Positions 1-6,504 of a stretch of 18,585 nt of DNA are shown here, in pieces (the stretch's first letter is position 1; each line of letters begins with the position of its first letter). The DNA is from UMGS755 sp045595795. GTDB lineage: Bacteria > Bacillota > Clostridia > UBA1381 > UBA9506. The notes under the pieces are model-generated. The model had not been told where the DNA came from and searched no databases. It saw nothing but the letters and a program-made list of their open reading frames with translations. Where the stretch lies: assembly GCA_045595795.1 (NCBI GenBank), contig JAZOBC010000065.1, positions 1 to 18,585 of the forward strand. The letters are read 5' to 3'. A program made the position numbers and the translations under genes.

Positions 1-12
1 GAGGGAATTTAA

Positions 13-387
13 ATGAAAAAAATCGATCAGGAATTTTTAGTAGAGAAAATTTGCACAGAGTACTTAGAAAAGGAGCACACCGAGGTGGACGCTCTAAAAG
101 ACTTGGACAAAAAAGTAAAAAGACCGGCAAATGTATTTGCGTATATTTTCGGCAGTATATCGGCACTCATTATGGGAAGCGGTATGAGTTTGGTCATGAC
201 AGATATTTCCGAAACTATTGGAATTGCAAATCCCATGTTTTTGGGAATTGTTATCGGTATTATCGGCATGTTGATGGCAATAATAAACTACCCGATTTAT
301 AAGAAAATTCTCAGCGCACGCCGAAAGAAATATGCAGACCAAATTATTGCTCTCAGCGATAAAATAACAGAAAATCAAAATAAATAA
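13..387 (+). CDS. Small two-helix membrane protein of unknown function
   Basis: A 124-residue protein starting at an ATG seven bases after GAGGG (1-5). Residues 1-38 are charged and soluble. Two hydrophobic segments, about 40-62 and 73-96, should cross the membrane as a hairpin, and a basic, lysine/arginine-rich cytoplasmic tail (about 97-124) follows. The motif KKVKRPANVFAYIFGS just before helix 1 is typical of a small clostridial family that databases sometimes label dihydropteridine reductase. I see no Rossmann motif or catalytic signature that would justify that name, and the size is far too small for the enzyme. The gene is followed by its own terminator (401-436), so it ends a transcript; its promoter lies outside the window. 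Function unknown; the coding call itself is secure. Confidence 0.85.
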   Translation: MKKIDQEFLVEKICTEYLEKEHTEVDALKDLDKKVKRPANVFAYIFGSISALIMGSGMSLVMTDISETIGIANPMFLGIVIGIIGMLMAIINYPIYKKILSARRKKYADQIIALSDKITENQNK

Positions 388-400
388 ACAGTATAATCGA

Positions 401-436
401 ATTCGGGATGTATCGCTGCATCCCGAATAATTTTTT
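401..436 (+). terminator. Rho-independent terminator of the small membrane protein
   Basis: A perfect 10-bp stem, ATTCGGGATG (401-410) with CATCCCGAAT (419-428), encloses an 8-nt loop and is followed by AATTTTTT. It lies 14 bp after the stop codon. Confidence 0.9.
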
Positions 437-599
437 AAATGATTTGTATTTTCAAAAAACTGAAAAAACGTAGTCTCTGTCCTATATAAGTATTGATGAA
501 GAAAAAATATACATTTTTAAATATAATTACATAAATAGAATTATTGATAACATATAGAATTATATTCCCTTACAAATACATTTGTGGGGGAATAATTTT

Positions 600-1916
600 A
601 TGTCTGGTTTTAATTCTAATTTCAATGATATTCAAAAGCAAATCTCTTTTGCAAATCTTACTGACGAGCAGATTCAGGAGTTAATGTCTATTCTGCAAAC
701 AAAGAGAAATGTTAAACCAAAATTGACAAAGGAAGAAAAGGTCTTTTACCAATGTTGCAGAGAACATAGGAGTTATTCTGCAAATCAAGATACGGATACT
801 GTTTTTTGCCCTGTTTGTGGTTCAATCAAGATTATCAAGAACGGCACAAAGAACGGCAGACAGAGATATAAATGCAAGGATTGTGCAAAAACTTTTGGGG
901 ATACCATTGGTACTGTTGCCTTTCGCTCTAAATTATCTATTGCAAAGTGGATTGAACTTATCAAGTTGACTTTACAGAGAGAAAGTTGTCGTACCATAGC
1001 AAAAGAACTTGGTATCAACAAACAGACAGTATTACACAACAGACATAGAATATGTTCTGTTCTTCATCAGTTAGTTAGTAATCAAGACGATTTTAAAAGT
1101 TTGGCAGAGAGCGACGAATATTACTATCCTCTATCTTTTAAGGATATTAAAGACCCAATGTTCTTCTTGGGTAAACTTGGCAGAATGCCCTACACTCATA
1201 GAAATTATGGTCAAAAACTTGAATATATTGAGAAACAAGGATTTGATAGTGCTTTCTTACAATCTCTCATTGAAAATGAAGAACAGGTTAGAAATGAGTT
1301 GCTAAACTATGTCAATTACGATGATTTGAAATCACAAGAAAAGTTCTCCAATGCCCTAAATGGTATGGATACAGAGAAAATTATTCAGGTCTTAAAGACA
1401 TTGAATGAACAGCAGAAGAAAAAGAGAGGTATCAGCAATCAGCAAGTATGTTGTTTGTCTTGTGTTGATAGAAATAATAACCATTTCTTGCAAACTGTTT
1501 GTGTTGGCAGAATATGGGCAAGTCATATTGAAAAATCACTTTTACCACATTTTACAGAAGATACTGTTTTGATTACAGACAGCCACAGAGCATATAAGAC
1601 GGTAGCAAACAAGCACAAGATACCATTAAAGCAAATTCCAAGTGGAAAGCATACAAGTGGTGGATATAGTCTTGGTCATATCAATGGCTACCACCATAAT
1701 ATTAGTGATTTTATGTATCTGTATCATGGTGTATCTTCTAAGTTTCTTGACTACTATTTGGCTTTATTCTATTGGATTGAGAAGAACAAAGACAAATCCT
1801 ACCTTGAACAAACCTATGAGATTATTACTTTGTTATCCAATCAGACTAAAAAGATACCACTTAACAAGTTCAAGGAAAAACCTATATCCTTTGACTTAAA
1901 AGGTATGTTAGGTTAA
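600..1916 (+). CDS. IS1595-like transposase with an enlarged catalytic domain
   Basis: A DDE-type transposase of 438 residues. The chosen start is ATG 600, nine bases after GGGGG (586-590); a TTG at 582 in frame has no site. In order: an N-terminal region; a zinc ribbon with two CxxC knuckles (Cys 70, 73, 92, 95, in CPVCGS and CKDCAK); a helix-turn-helix around residues 110-150; then an RNase-H-like catalytic core. The core shows DE in AESDEYYY (D172), D327 in LITDSHRAY, and N362 in GHINGYHHN followed by HGVSSKFLDYYLALF, the usual IS1595 C-terminal signature (DDN type). Between the first acidic pair and the conserved RGISNQQVCCLSCVDR block lie about 90 extra, helical, charged residues (about 185-275). 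I found no terminal inverted repeats or target duplication, so element ends are not defined. The reading frame is complete and probably functional. Family assignment is from motif recall. Confidence 0.8.
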   Translation: MSGFNSNFNDIQKQISFANLTDEQIQELMSILQTKRNVKPKLTKEEKVFYQCCREHRSYSANQDTDTVFCPVCGSIKIIKNGTKNGRQRYKCKDCAKTFGDTIGTVAFRSKLSIAKWIELIKLTLQRESCRTIAKELGINKQTVLHNRHRICSVLHQLVSNQDDFKSLAESDEYYYPLSFKDIKDPMFFLGKLGRMPYTHRNYGQKLEYIEKQGFDSAFLQSLIENEEQVRNELLNYVNYDDLKSQEKFSNALNGMDTEKIIQVLKTLNEQQKKKRGISNQQVCCLSCVDRNNNHFLQTVCVGRIWASHIEKSLLPHFTEDTVLITDSHRAYKTVANKHKIPLKQIPSGKHTSGGYSLGHINGYHHNISDFMYLYHGVSSKFLDYYLALFYWIEKNKDKSYLEQTYEIITLLSNQTKKIPLNKFKEKPISFDLKGMLG

Positions 1917-1943
1917 CAATTTCCTTAATTTTATCTCTGTAAC

Positions 1944-1972
1944 GTGACAAATGAGCCTAAGTATGATATAAT
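1944..1972 (+). promoter_or_regulatory. Promoter for the MmcQ/YjbR-DUF3795 gene
   Basis: GTGACA (1944-1949), a 17-bp spacer and a perfect TATAAT (1967-1972). About 90 bases of leader follow before the ATG. This leader contains a partly symmetric stretch, TTATC...GATAA around a CTGTACAG palindrome (2009-2016), which could be an operator but is unproven. Confidence 0.7.
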
Positions 1973-2062
1973 ATAGTCATAAATTGGAACTTTTTCTAAT
2001 TTATCAGTCTGTACAGATAATAAAACAGTTATACAAACTTGAATTTGATGGAGGCGTATGCA

Positions 2063-2698
2063 ATGAGATATTCATGGCTTGACGACTATTTGATGGCTAA
2101 GCCTGCGGTTACTAAGGATTTCAAAACGGAGTGGAATTGGATTCGATATTTTATAGGCGGAAAAATGTTTGCGGCAGTGCTATTGGACAAAGAAAATAAA
2201 CCATACTACATAAATCTGAAGTTGGAACCTCTTGAGGGAGATTTTTTGCGCAGACAGTATGAAGATATCGTGCCAGGATACTACTCTAATAAACAGCACT
2301 GGAATTCTATTAAACCAAATGGTGCGGTACCAGATGAATTATTAAAGGAAATGCTGGATAAATCCTACGAATTGGTTTTTATAGGGTTGAGCAAAAAGAA
2401 GCGACAGGAAACGTTGGTTACAACTTATTGTGGACTGGATTGTACAGGCTGTGAATGGAAAGAACCTTGCAACTGTAATGGGTGTGTATCTTCAAAAGGT
2501 TTTCCCTTTCACTGCAAAGAGGAGCCTTGTCCTGTGGCCATCTGTGCTATAAACAAAGATGTTATGTTCTGCGGCATGTGCAAAGAATTTCCATGTCAAC
2601 TGTTAATAGATTACTCCTGTGACAAAAAACACGGAGATACTCCTAGTGGAGCGCGAATTGAAGCTTGTCGATTGATTAAATCTTTGCTGAAAAAGTAG
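2063..2698 (+). CDS. MmcQ/YjbR-like domain fused to a cysteine-rich DUF3795 domain
   Basis: A 211-residue protein. The start is ATG 2063, eight bases after GGAGG (2050-2054); ATG 2048 and TTG 2039 in frame precede or overlap that site and are rejected. Residues 1 to about 115 have the MmcQ/YjbR (CyaY-like fold) pattern: WLDDYLMAKPAVTKDFK, FIGGKMFAAV, YYINLKLEP, DIVPGYYSNKQHWNSI, LVFIGLSKKKR. This family is often called DNA-binding on structural grounds, without a firm biochemical role. From about residue 120 the DUF3795 pattern follows: YCGLDCTGC, PCNCNGC, HC, CPVAICA, MFCGMCKEFPC, giving 12 clustered cysteines (123-178) suited to binding zinc or an iron-sulfur centre. The gene has its own promoter and terminator, so it is monocistronic. 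It lies next to a transposase in an AT-rich stretch, suggesting accessory DNA. The domain calls are solid; the function is unknown. Confidence 0.8.
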   Translation: MRYSWLDDYLMAKPAVTKDFKTEWNWIRYFIGGKMFAAVLLDKENKPYYINLKLEPLEGDFLRRQYEDIVPGYYSNKQHWNSIKPNGAVPDELLKEMLDKSYELVFIGLSKKKRQETLVTTYCGLDCTGCEWKEPCNCNGCVSSKGFPFHCKEEPCPVAICAINKDVMFCGMCKEFPCQLLIDYSCDKKHGDTPSGARIEACRLIKSLLKK

Positions 2699-2740
2699 CT
2701 GTATAAATTCCAATTTGTCAAACTGAATAATTACATTAAG

Positions 2741-2776
2741 GAGCTTTGAGCCTACGGGTTCAAAGCTCTATTTTTT
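2741..2776 (+). terminator. Rho-independent terminator after the MmcQ-DUF3795 gene
   Basis: A 12-bp stem, GAGCTTTGAGCC (2741-2752) with GGTTCAAAGCTC (2757-2768), has one G-U pair, a TACG loop and a TATTTTTTAA tail. Confidence 0.88.
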
Positions 2777-2933
2777 AATGAATAGTGGGTATTGTTAAGA
2801 AGTATTGGCATTCAAATTTTAAATCAATGATAATTTCTGTTGAAATTGCCAAAAATGATGATTTTATTGTGGTTTTAAGGGATGTTAAAGCATCCGACAA
2901 ATGCTAGACTATATAAAAAAAGGAAAAAAAGAC
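2777..2933 (+). other. Gene-free AT-rich spacer
   Basis: No supported gene. A 26-codon open stretch beginning MIISVEIAKNDDF (start about 2827, stop TAG near 2905) has no ribosome binding site, so I do not call it. No hairpin of note until the ylxM promoter. Confidence 0.5.
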
Positions 2934-2962
2934 TTGACAAAGGTTTTTTTTTAGGGTAAAAT
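2934..2962 (+). promoter_or_regulatory. Promoter of the ylxM-ffh-rpsP-khpA operon
   Basis: Perfect TTGACA (2934-2939), a 17-bp spacer, and TAAAAT (2957-2962). The sequence is near the vegetative sigma-A consensus. A leader of about 45 nt precedes ylxM. Confidence 0.9.
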
Positions 2963-3016
2963 AGAAAGAGTGTACAGGGGACGACCTTTACACATAAAAG
3001 AGCAGGAGTGATTCTG

Positions 3017-3385
3017 ATGGGCAAGGATTTAAGTATTGCCATGCTCTATGATTTTTACGGTGAACTGCTCACGCCGAAACAAGCGCAAGCCATTGATTTA
3101 TATTATAATGAAGACTTATCTTTGGCTGAAATTGCAGAACCGCTTGGAATTTCCCGTCAGGGTGTGCGTGATGCCATTAAACGTGGCGAGAAGTTGCTTT
3201 TATCGATGGAAGAGCAGCTGGGGCTGGTCAATCGGTTTATGAATCAGGAGGAAAAGCTGCAGGAGGTTATCGAGAATGTTGCCGCCATGCATCAATATGA
3301 GCGGGCCTATGTACATTCCAAAAAGCTTTCCGATGCTTTTGAGGAGCTTGAGGCGAAACTTGCCGAGCTGACAAAAGAGCTATAA
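3017..3385 (+). CDS. ylxM: YlxM/p13-like putative SRP-associated helix-turn-helix protein
   Basis: A 122-residue UPF0122-family protein. The start is ATG 3017, eight bases after AGGAG (3004-3008); the GTG at 3008 overlaps that site. The N-terminal half is a sigma-region-4-like helix-turn-helix: MLYDFYGELLTPKQAQAIDLYY, then DLSLAEIAEPLGISRQGVRDAIKRGEK, with the recognition helix near residues 42-60. The C-terminal half is a charged helical region likely to form a coiled coil (EEQLGLVN through AELTKEL). In Firmicutes this gene stands directly before ffh, as here (24 bp from its stop to the ffh start), and the streptococcal homologue is reported to modulate the signal recognition particle. Same operon as ffh, rpsP and khpA. 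Length and order are normal for the family, so the identification is firm; the mechanism is known only from relatives. Confidence 0.92.
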   Translation: MGKDLSIAMLYDFYGELLTPKQAQAIDLYYNEDLSLAEIAEPLGISRQGVRDAIKRGEKLLLSMEEQLGLVNRFMNQEEKLQEVIENVAAMHQYERAYVHSKKLSDAFEELEAKLAELTKEL

Positions 3386-3409
3386 CGATTTGTGAAGGAG
3401 GCCATGGCA

Positions 3410-4744
3410 GTGGCGTTTGAAAGTTTATCCGAAAAGCTGAGCATGGCTTTTAAAAAGCTAAAGGGAAAAGGAATTGTCACGGATAAGGATTTGAAAGAAT
3501 CCATGCGTGAGATCAAGCTTGCGTTACTGGAGGCCGATGTTAACTTCAAGGTTGTTAAGGAATTTATCAGTCGTGTTTCAGAGCGTGCTGCCGGTAGTGC
3601 AGTGCTTGAAAGCCTGACACCCGGTCAGCAGATTATTAAAATTGTTAACGAAGAACTGACAGCACTGATGGGTGGCGAAAATGCCCGCATTGAGTTTGGT
3701 AAGCAGACGCCGACTGTTGTGATGATGGCAGGTCTTCAAGGTGCCGGTAAAACCACGTTTTGCGCTAAACTTGCCGGCTACATGAGAAAAAAGCACAATA
3801 AGCGCCCTCTTATGGTCGCTTGTGATATTTACCGTCCCGCTGCCATTCGGCAGTTAGAGGTTGTGGGCAAGCAGATTGACGTGCCCGTGTTTAAAATTGA
3901 GGATTGCAAAAGTGCTGTGACCATTGCAGAAAAGGCCATTGAGCATGCTAAAGCGCACGGCAACGATTTTGTGATTATCGATACTGCCGGTCGACTGCAT
4001 ATTGATGATTTGCTTATGCAAGAGCTTGAGGACGTTAAAGCAGCTGTGAATCCGGAAGAAATTTTGCTTGTGATTGATGCAATGACCGGTCAGGATGCGG
4101 TGAACATTGCCGAAAGCTTTAACAATCGCCTCTCGGTTACCGGCGTGATTATGACCAAACTTGACGGTGACACTCGTGGCGGTGCGGCTCTTTCTGTTAA
4201 GGCCGTTACCGGTAAGCCGATTAAATTTGTGGGCGTGGGCGAAAAGCTCTCTGATATTGAAGAATTCCATCCCGATAGAATGGCATCCAGAATTTTGGGT
4301 AGTGGTGATGTACTTTCTTTAATTGAAAGAGCAGAGCAGGCCTATGATGAAAAATCGGCTGCTGCACTGGAAGAAAAAATTCGGAAAAACAAATTTGATT
4401 TAGAAGATTTCTTGGATCAGTTGCAGCAAATGAAAAAAATGGGCCCTTTGTCCCAGCTTGTTAAGATGCTTCCCGGCGTGGATACGAAAGCGTTGGATGA
4501 GGCAAACATTGATGATCGTCGCATGCTTCGCCTTGAGGCTATGATTCAATCCATGACGAAAAAAGAGCGTCATGATCCGTCGATTATCAATGCCAGTCGC
4601 AAAAAAAGAATTGCAGCCGGTAGCGGTAACACAGTTCAGGACGTGAATCAGCTACTCAGGCAGTTTGAACAAATGCAAAAAATGATGAAACAGTTTTCCG
4701 GTGGCGGCTTGGGTCGCTTGATGAAACGAAAGAAAAAGCGTTAA
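3410..4744 (+). CDS. ffh: Signal recognition particle GTPase Ffh (SRP54)
   Basis: Ffh binds 4.5S/scRNA and signal peptides of nascent membrane and secreted proteins and docks with FtsY at the membrane. I choose GTG 3410 as start: it gives MAFESLSEKLSMAFKKLKGKG, matching the family N-terminus, and lies eight bases after AAGGAGG (3395-3401). The in-frame ATG 3404 is only two bases from the site. The 444-residue product has the N domain (about 1-95), then the G domain with P-loop GLQGAGKTT (108-116), DTAGR (191-195) and TKLDGDTRGG (249-258). The methionine-rich M domain runs from about 300 to the end and includes MLPGVD, the RNA-binding SRKKRIAAGSG motif and FEQMQKMMKQF. Length is normal and all GTPase motifs are intact. 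It sits in an operon between ylxM and rpsP. No scRNA gene was seen nearby. Confidence 0.97.
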   Translation: MAFESLSEKLSMAFKKLKGKGIVTDKDLKESMREIKLALLEADVNFKVVKEFISRVSERAAGSAVLESLTPGQQIIKIVNEELTALMGGENARIEFGKQTPTVVMMAGLQGAGKTTFCAKLAGYMRKKHNKRPLMVACDIYRPAAIRQLEVVGKQIDVPVFKIEDCKSAVTIAEKAIEHAKAHGNDFVIIDTAGRLHIDDLLMQELEDVKAAVNPEEILLVIDAMTGQDAVNIAESFNNRLSVTGVIMTKLDGDTRGGAALSVKAVTGKPIKFVGVGEKLSDIEEFHPDRMASRILGSGDVLSLIERAEQAYDEKSAAALEEKIRKNKFDLEDFLDQLQQMKKMGPLSQLVKMLPGVDTKALDEANIDDRRMLRLEAMIQSMTKKERHDPSIINASRKKRIAAGSGNTVQDVNQLLRQFEQMQKMMKQFSGGGLGRLMKRKKKR

Positions 4745-4793
4745 ATCACCTGGTGGTTTATATAAAGCAGATAGTAATTAGGAGGTGAAATAC

Positions 4794-5039
4794 ATGGCAG
4801 TTAAAATCAGACTGAGAAGAATGGGTGCGAAGAAGGCTCCGTTTTACAGAGTTGTTGTTGCAGATTCCAGATATCCCAGAGATGGTAGATTCATCGAAGA
4901 AATCGGAACATATAATCCGCTGACAAGCCCTTCTGAAATTAAAATTGACGCTGAAAAAGCACAGAAATGGTTAGGTAATGGTGCTCAGCCCACAGACACT
5001 GTTAAGGGTCTGCTGAAAAAGAGCGGCATCCTTCAGTAA
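4794..5039 (+). CDS. rpsP: 30S ribosomal protein S16
   Basis: An 81-residue S16, a primary binder of the 5' and central domains of 16S rRNA during 30S assembly. ATG 4794 lies seven bases after AGGAGG (4780-4785) and gives the canonical MAVKIRLRRMGAKKAPFYRVVVADSR start. The PRDGRFIEEIGTYNPL block is also present. The in-frame GTG at 4785 overlaps the binding site. It follows ffh by 49 bp, a spacing that includes a short CACC/GGTG inverted repeat and no terminator, and it is followed 33 bp later by khpA. Length is normal; transcription should come from the ylxM promoter. Confidence 0.97.
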   Translation: MAVKIRLRRMGAKKAPFYRVVVADSRYPRDGRFIEEIGTYNPLTSPSEIKIDAEKAQKWLGNGAQPTDTVKGLLKKSGILQ

Positions 5040-5072
5040 GCAAGGGTAATTGTATGCTAGGAGGCTAACAAC

Positions 5073-5300
5073 ATGAAAGAATTGTTGGAAGTGATTGCAA
5101 AATCCTTAGTCGATTATCCCGATGCAGTAGACGTGAGAGAAGGCGAGCGCGATGACGCCGTTTTATTAGAACTCCGTGTTGCTGAAGGTGATATGGGTAA
5201 GGTAATCGGCAAAAGAGGCAGAATTGCCCAGTCAATCCGTAAGGTGATGCAGGCAGCTGCCAACCGCGAAAATAAGCGTGTGATTGTCGAAATTATCTGA
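5073..5300 (+). CDS. khpA: KH-domain RNA-binding protein KhpA (YlqC)
   Basis: A 75-residue single type II KH domain, the family's usual size. ATG 5073 lies eight bases after AGGAGG (5059-5064). The protein shows KELLEVIAKSLVDYPDAVDV, then the RNA-contacting GxxG loop in DMGKVIGKRGRIAQSIRKVM (GKRG, about residues 47-50). In Streptococcus and other Firmicutes KhpA forms a complex with KhpB (Jag/EloR), binds many RNAs and affects cell division and elongation. It commonly follows rpsP, as here. In many relatives rimM, trmD and rplS come next, but here the operon stops at a terminator 27 bp downstream. The identification is confident; targets in this organism are unknown. Confidence 0.95.
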   Translation: MKELLEVIAKSLVDYPDAVDVREGERDDAVLLELRVAEGDMGKVIGKRGRIAQSIRKVMQAAANRENKRVIVEII

Positions 5301-5327
5301 CAAATTCTGCCCATCGGGTAGAGGTCA

Positions 5328-5369
5328 TAATAAAAGAGTCTGTGGCAGATGCCGCAGGCTCTTTTATTA
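5328..5369. terminator. Bidirectional terminator between khpA and sigK
   Basis: A 19-bp stem (5328-5346 with 5351-5369) has two G-U pairs and an AGAT loop. TAATAAAAGAG on one side and CTCTTTTATTA on the other give U-runs in both directions. It ends the plus-strand SRP operon and the minus-strand sigK transcript. Confidence 0.9.
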
Positions 5370-5378
5370 TGTGAAGCA

Positions 5379-6083
5379 TTATGATTCGTGAAATTGCTTT
5401 GCCAGCTTTGTGATTGCTTTCTTTTCAATTCGGGATACATATGAACGTGAGATTCCTAATTTTTTTGCAATCTGACGCTGCGTGACACATTTTTTTCCTA
5501 AGCCATAACGCATGAGAATAATTTGTTTTTCGCGTTGTGTTAAAGAATTATTTAAATAGCGGTATAGCTTGTGGACGTCCATGTTTAGGTCAGCTTTGGC
5601 AGCAACATCTTCGTCTTCTGCTATTAAAATATCCATAAAAGTAATTTCATTGCCATCGGAGTCGTGTCCTAAACATTCGTTCAAGGAAACTTCGCGACTT
5701 AGTTTCTTAGTTGAGCGCATGTGCATCAGAATTTCGTTTTCGATACACGGAGCGGCATAGGTTGCCAGTCGGGCATTTTTCGCAGGGTCAAAGGAAGAAA
5801 TAGCTTTAATCAGGCCTATGGTGCCGATTGAAATAATATCGTCAGAGTCGTCACCGGGGGTTTGTGTATATTTCTTTGCCACATGTGCAACCAGTCGAAG
5901 ATTATGTTCAATCAACTTATTTTTGGCTTCCTGGTCGCCTGCAGCAATTTTCTCAAGACATTCTGCTTCCTCTTTGGCGGTTAGGGGTCTTGGAAAAGTG
6001 TTTGCGTTATTGGAAACATAAGACAGCAAAAAAGGAATCATTCGAAAAAAGGATGCCAGCACAAAGAATAAAGAAGAAAACAT
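5379..6083 (-). CDS. sigK: RNA polymerase sporulation sigma factor sigma-K (precursor)
   Basis: A 234-residue late mother-cell sigma factor. The start is ATG at 6083, preceded by GGAGGTGG five bases upstream; the longer frame starting at 6212 has no site. Residues 1 to about 21 are a hydrophobic pro-sequence (MFSSLFFVLASFFRMIPFLL). By alignment with Bacillus pro-sigma-K the mature protein begins at YVSNNAN after cleavage by the SpoIVFB protease. Region 2 follows (EHNLRLVAHVAKKY, DDIISIGTIGLIKAI, LATYAAPCIENEILMHMR). Region 4 has LTQREKQIILMRYGLG and the helix-turn-helix TQRQIAKKLGISRSYVSRIEKKA. All regions are intact, with no skin-like element splitting the gene. It is monocistronic and convergent with khpA. 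Its presence implies a spore-forming host. Control is probably by sigma-E, then by itself, as in relatives. Confidence 0.95.
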   Translation of the reverse strand: MFSSLFFVLASFFRMIPFLLSYVSNNANTFPRPLTAKEEAECLEKIAAGDQEAKNKLIEHNLRLVAHVAKKYTQTPGDDSDDIISIGTIGLIKAISSFDPAKNARLATYAAPCIENEILMHMRSTKKLSREVSLNECLGHDSDGNEITFMDILIAEDEDVAAKADLNMDVHKLYRYLNNSLTQREKQIILMRYGLGKKCVTQRQIAKKLGISRSYVSRIEKKAITKLAKQFHES

Positions 6084-6110
6084 GAATCCACCTCCGAAAC
6101 AGGATATTTC

Positions 6111-6139
6111 ATTTATATGTGCTAAAAAGGTGGGAATTG
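6111..6139 (-). promoter_or_regulatory. Possible sigma-E/sigma-K-type promoter of sigK
   Basis: Read on the minus strand, CAATTC is followed after 14 bp by CATATAAAT, which resembles the CATACAnT -10 element used by mother-cell sigma factors. It lies about 28 bp before the start codon. No sigma-A promoter is evident. The -35 match is weak. Confidence 0.3.
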
Positions 6140-6205
6140 CCAGTACCACAGAAAAAGGGACAGGGAAAAATTTTTCAAAAAAGCAGAGAAGAATCAAAAA
6201 AGCAC

Positions 6206-6234
6206 TTGACAAACGATGGGAAAATTGTTATACT
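6206..6234 (+). promoter_or_regulatory. Promoter of the tRNA-Ser pair
   Basis: Perfect TTGACA (6206-6211), a 17-bp spacer and TATACT (6229-6234), 18 bp before the first mature tRNA base. Confidence 0.9.
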
Positions 6235-6252
6235 GTAATAGTTGTAGGAGTT

Positions 6253-6339
6253 GGAGAGGTGTCCGAGCGGTTTAAGGAGCTGGTCTTGAAAACCAGTGAT
6301 GCGAGAGCACCGTGAGTTCGAATCTCACCCTCTCCGCCA
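6253..6339 (+). tRNA. tRNA-Ser(UGA)
   Basis: The acceptor GGAGAGG (6253-6259) pairs with CCTCTCC (6329-6335), followed by discriminator G and an encoded CCA. The anticodon stem CTGGT/ACCAG (6280-6284, 6292-6296) carries loop CTTGAAA with anticodon TGA at 6287-6289. A long variable arm (GATGCGAGAGCACC) marks a class II tRNA, and the T-arm GTGAGTTCGAATCTCAC is intact. It reads UCA and other UCN serine codons and is co-transcribed with the next tRNA. Confidence 0.97.
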
Positions 6340-6375
6340 ACCCTAATTTCATATTTGTTTATTTCAATTCGACAC

Positions 6376-6467
6376 GGAGAAGTACTCAAGTTGGCCGAAG
6401 AGGCGCCCCTGCTAAGGGTGTAGGTCGGGAAACCGGCGCGAGAGTTCAAATCTCTCCTTCTCCGCCA
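6376..6467 (+). tRNA. tRNA-Ser(GCU)
   Basis: The acceptor GGAGAAG (6376-6382) pairs with CTTCTCC (6457-6463), then G and an encoded CCA. The anticodon stem CGCCC/GGGTG (6404-6408, 6416-6420, one G-U pair) has loop CTGCTAA with anticodon GCT at 6411-6413. A long class II variable arm (TAGGTCGGGAAACCGGC) and T-arm GAGAGTTCAAATCTCTC are present. It reads AGC/AGU serine codons. Its last 21 bases recur downstream at 6673-6693, so this gene is probably the reconstituted end of a tRNA integration site. Confidence 0.96.
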
Positions 6468-6501
6468 CCAAAAAGCAAGCATCAAATGATGCTTGCTTTT
6501 T
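6447..6501 (+). repeat. Direct repeat copy 1 (tRNA-Ser(GCU) 3' end plus terminator)
   Basis: A 55-bp segment starts in the T-loop of tRNA-Ser(GCU) and runs through CCA and the terminator hairpin. It recurs 226 bp downstream (6673-6727) with two mismatches (A/G at 6470/6696, C/T at 6496/6722). It has the layout expected of an attachment site end with the intact tRNA. Confidence 0.9.
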
Positions 6502-6504
6502 TTT
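6471..6504 (+). terminator. Terminator of the tRNA-Ser transcript
   Basis: A 10-bp stem GCAAGCATCA (6475-6484) with TGATGCTTGC (6487-6496), extended by A/T pairs, is followed by eight T (6497-6504). Confidence 0.93.

Noticed and set aside
440..2040. Terminal inverted repeats of the transposase element
   Set aside because: The best candidate, near 472-480 (AGTCTCTGT) against 2011-2022 in reverse, matches only 7 of 9 bases. No flanking duplication supports it, so element ends are left undefined.
2827..2906. 26-codon frame before the ylxM promoter (MIISVEIAKNDDF)
   Set aside because: No ribosome binding site or promoter and very short; might be a gene remnant but cannot be supported.
3854..4270. 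138-residue frame antisense to ffh
   Set aside because: It lies wholly inside a conserved gene with intact motifs and mirrors its codon pattern; no binding site.
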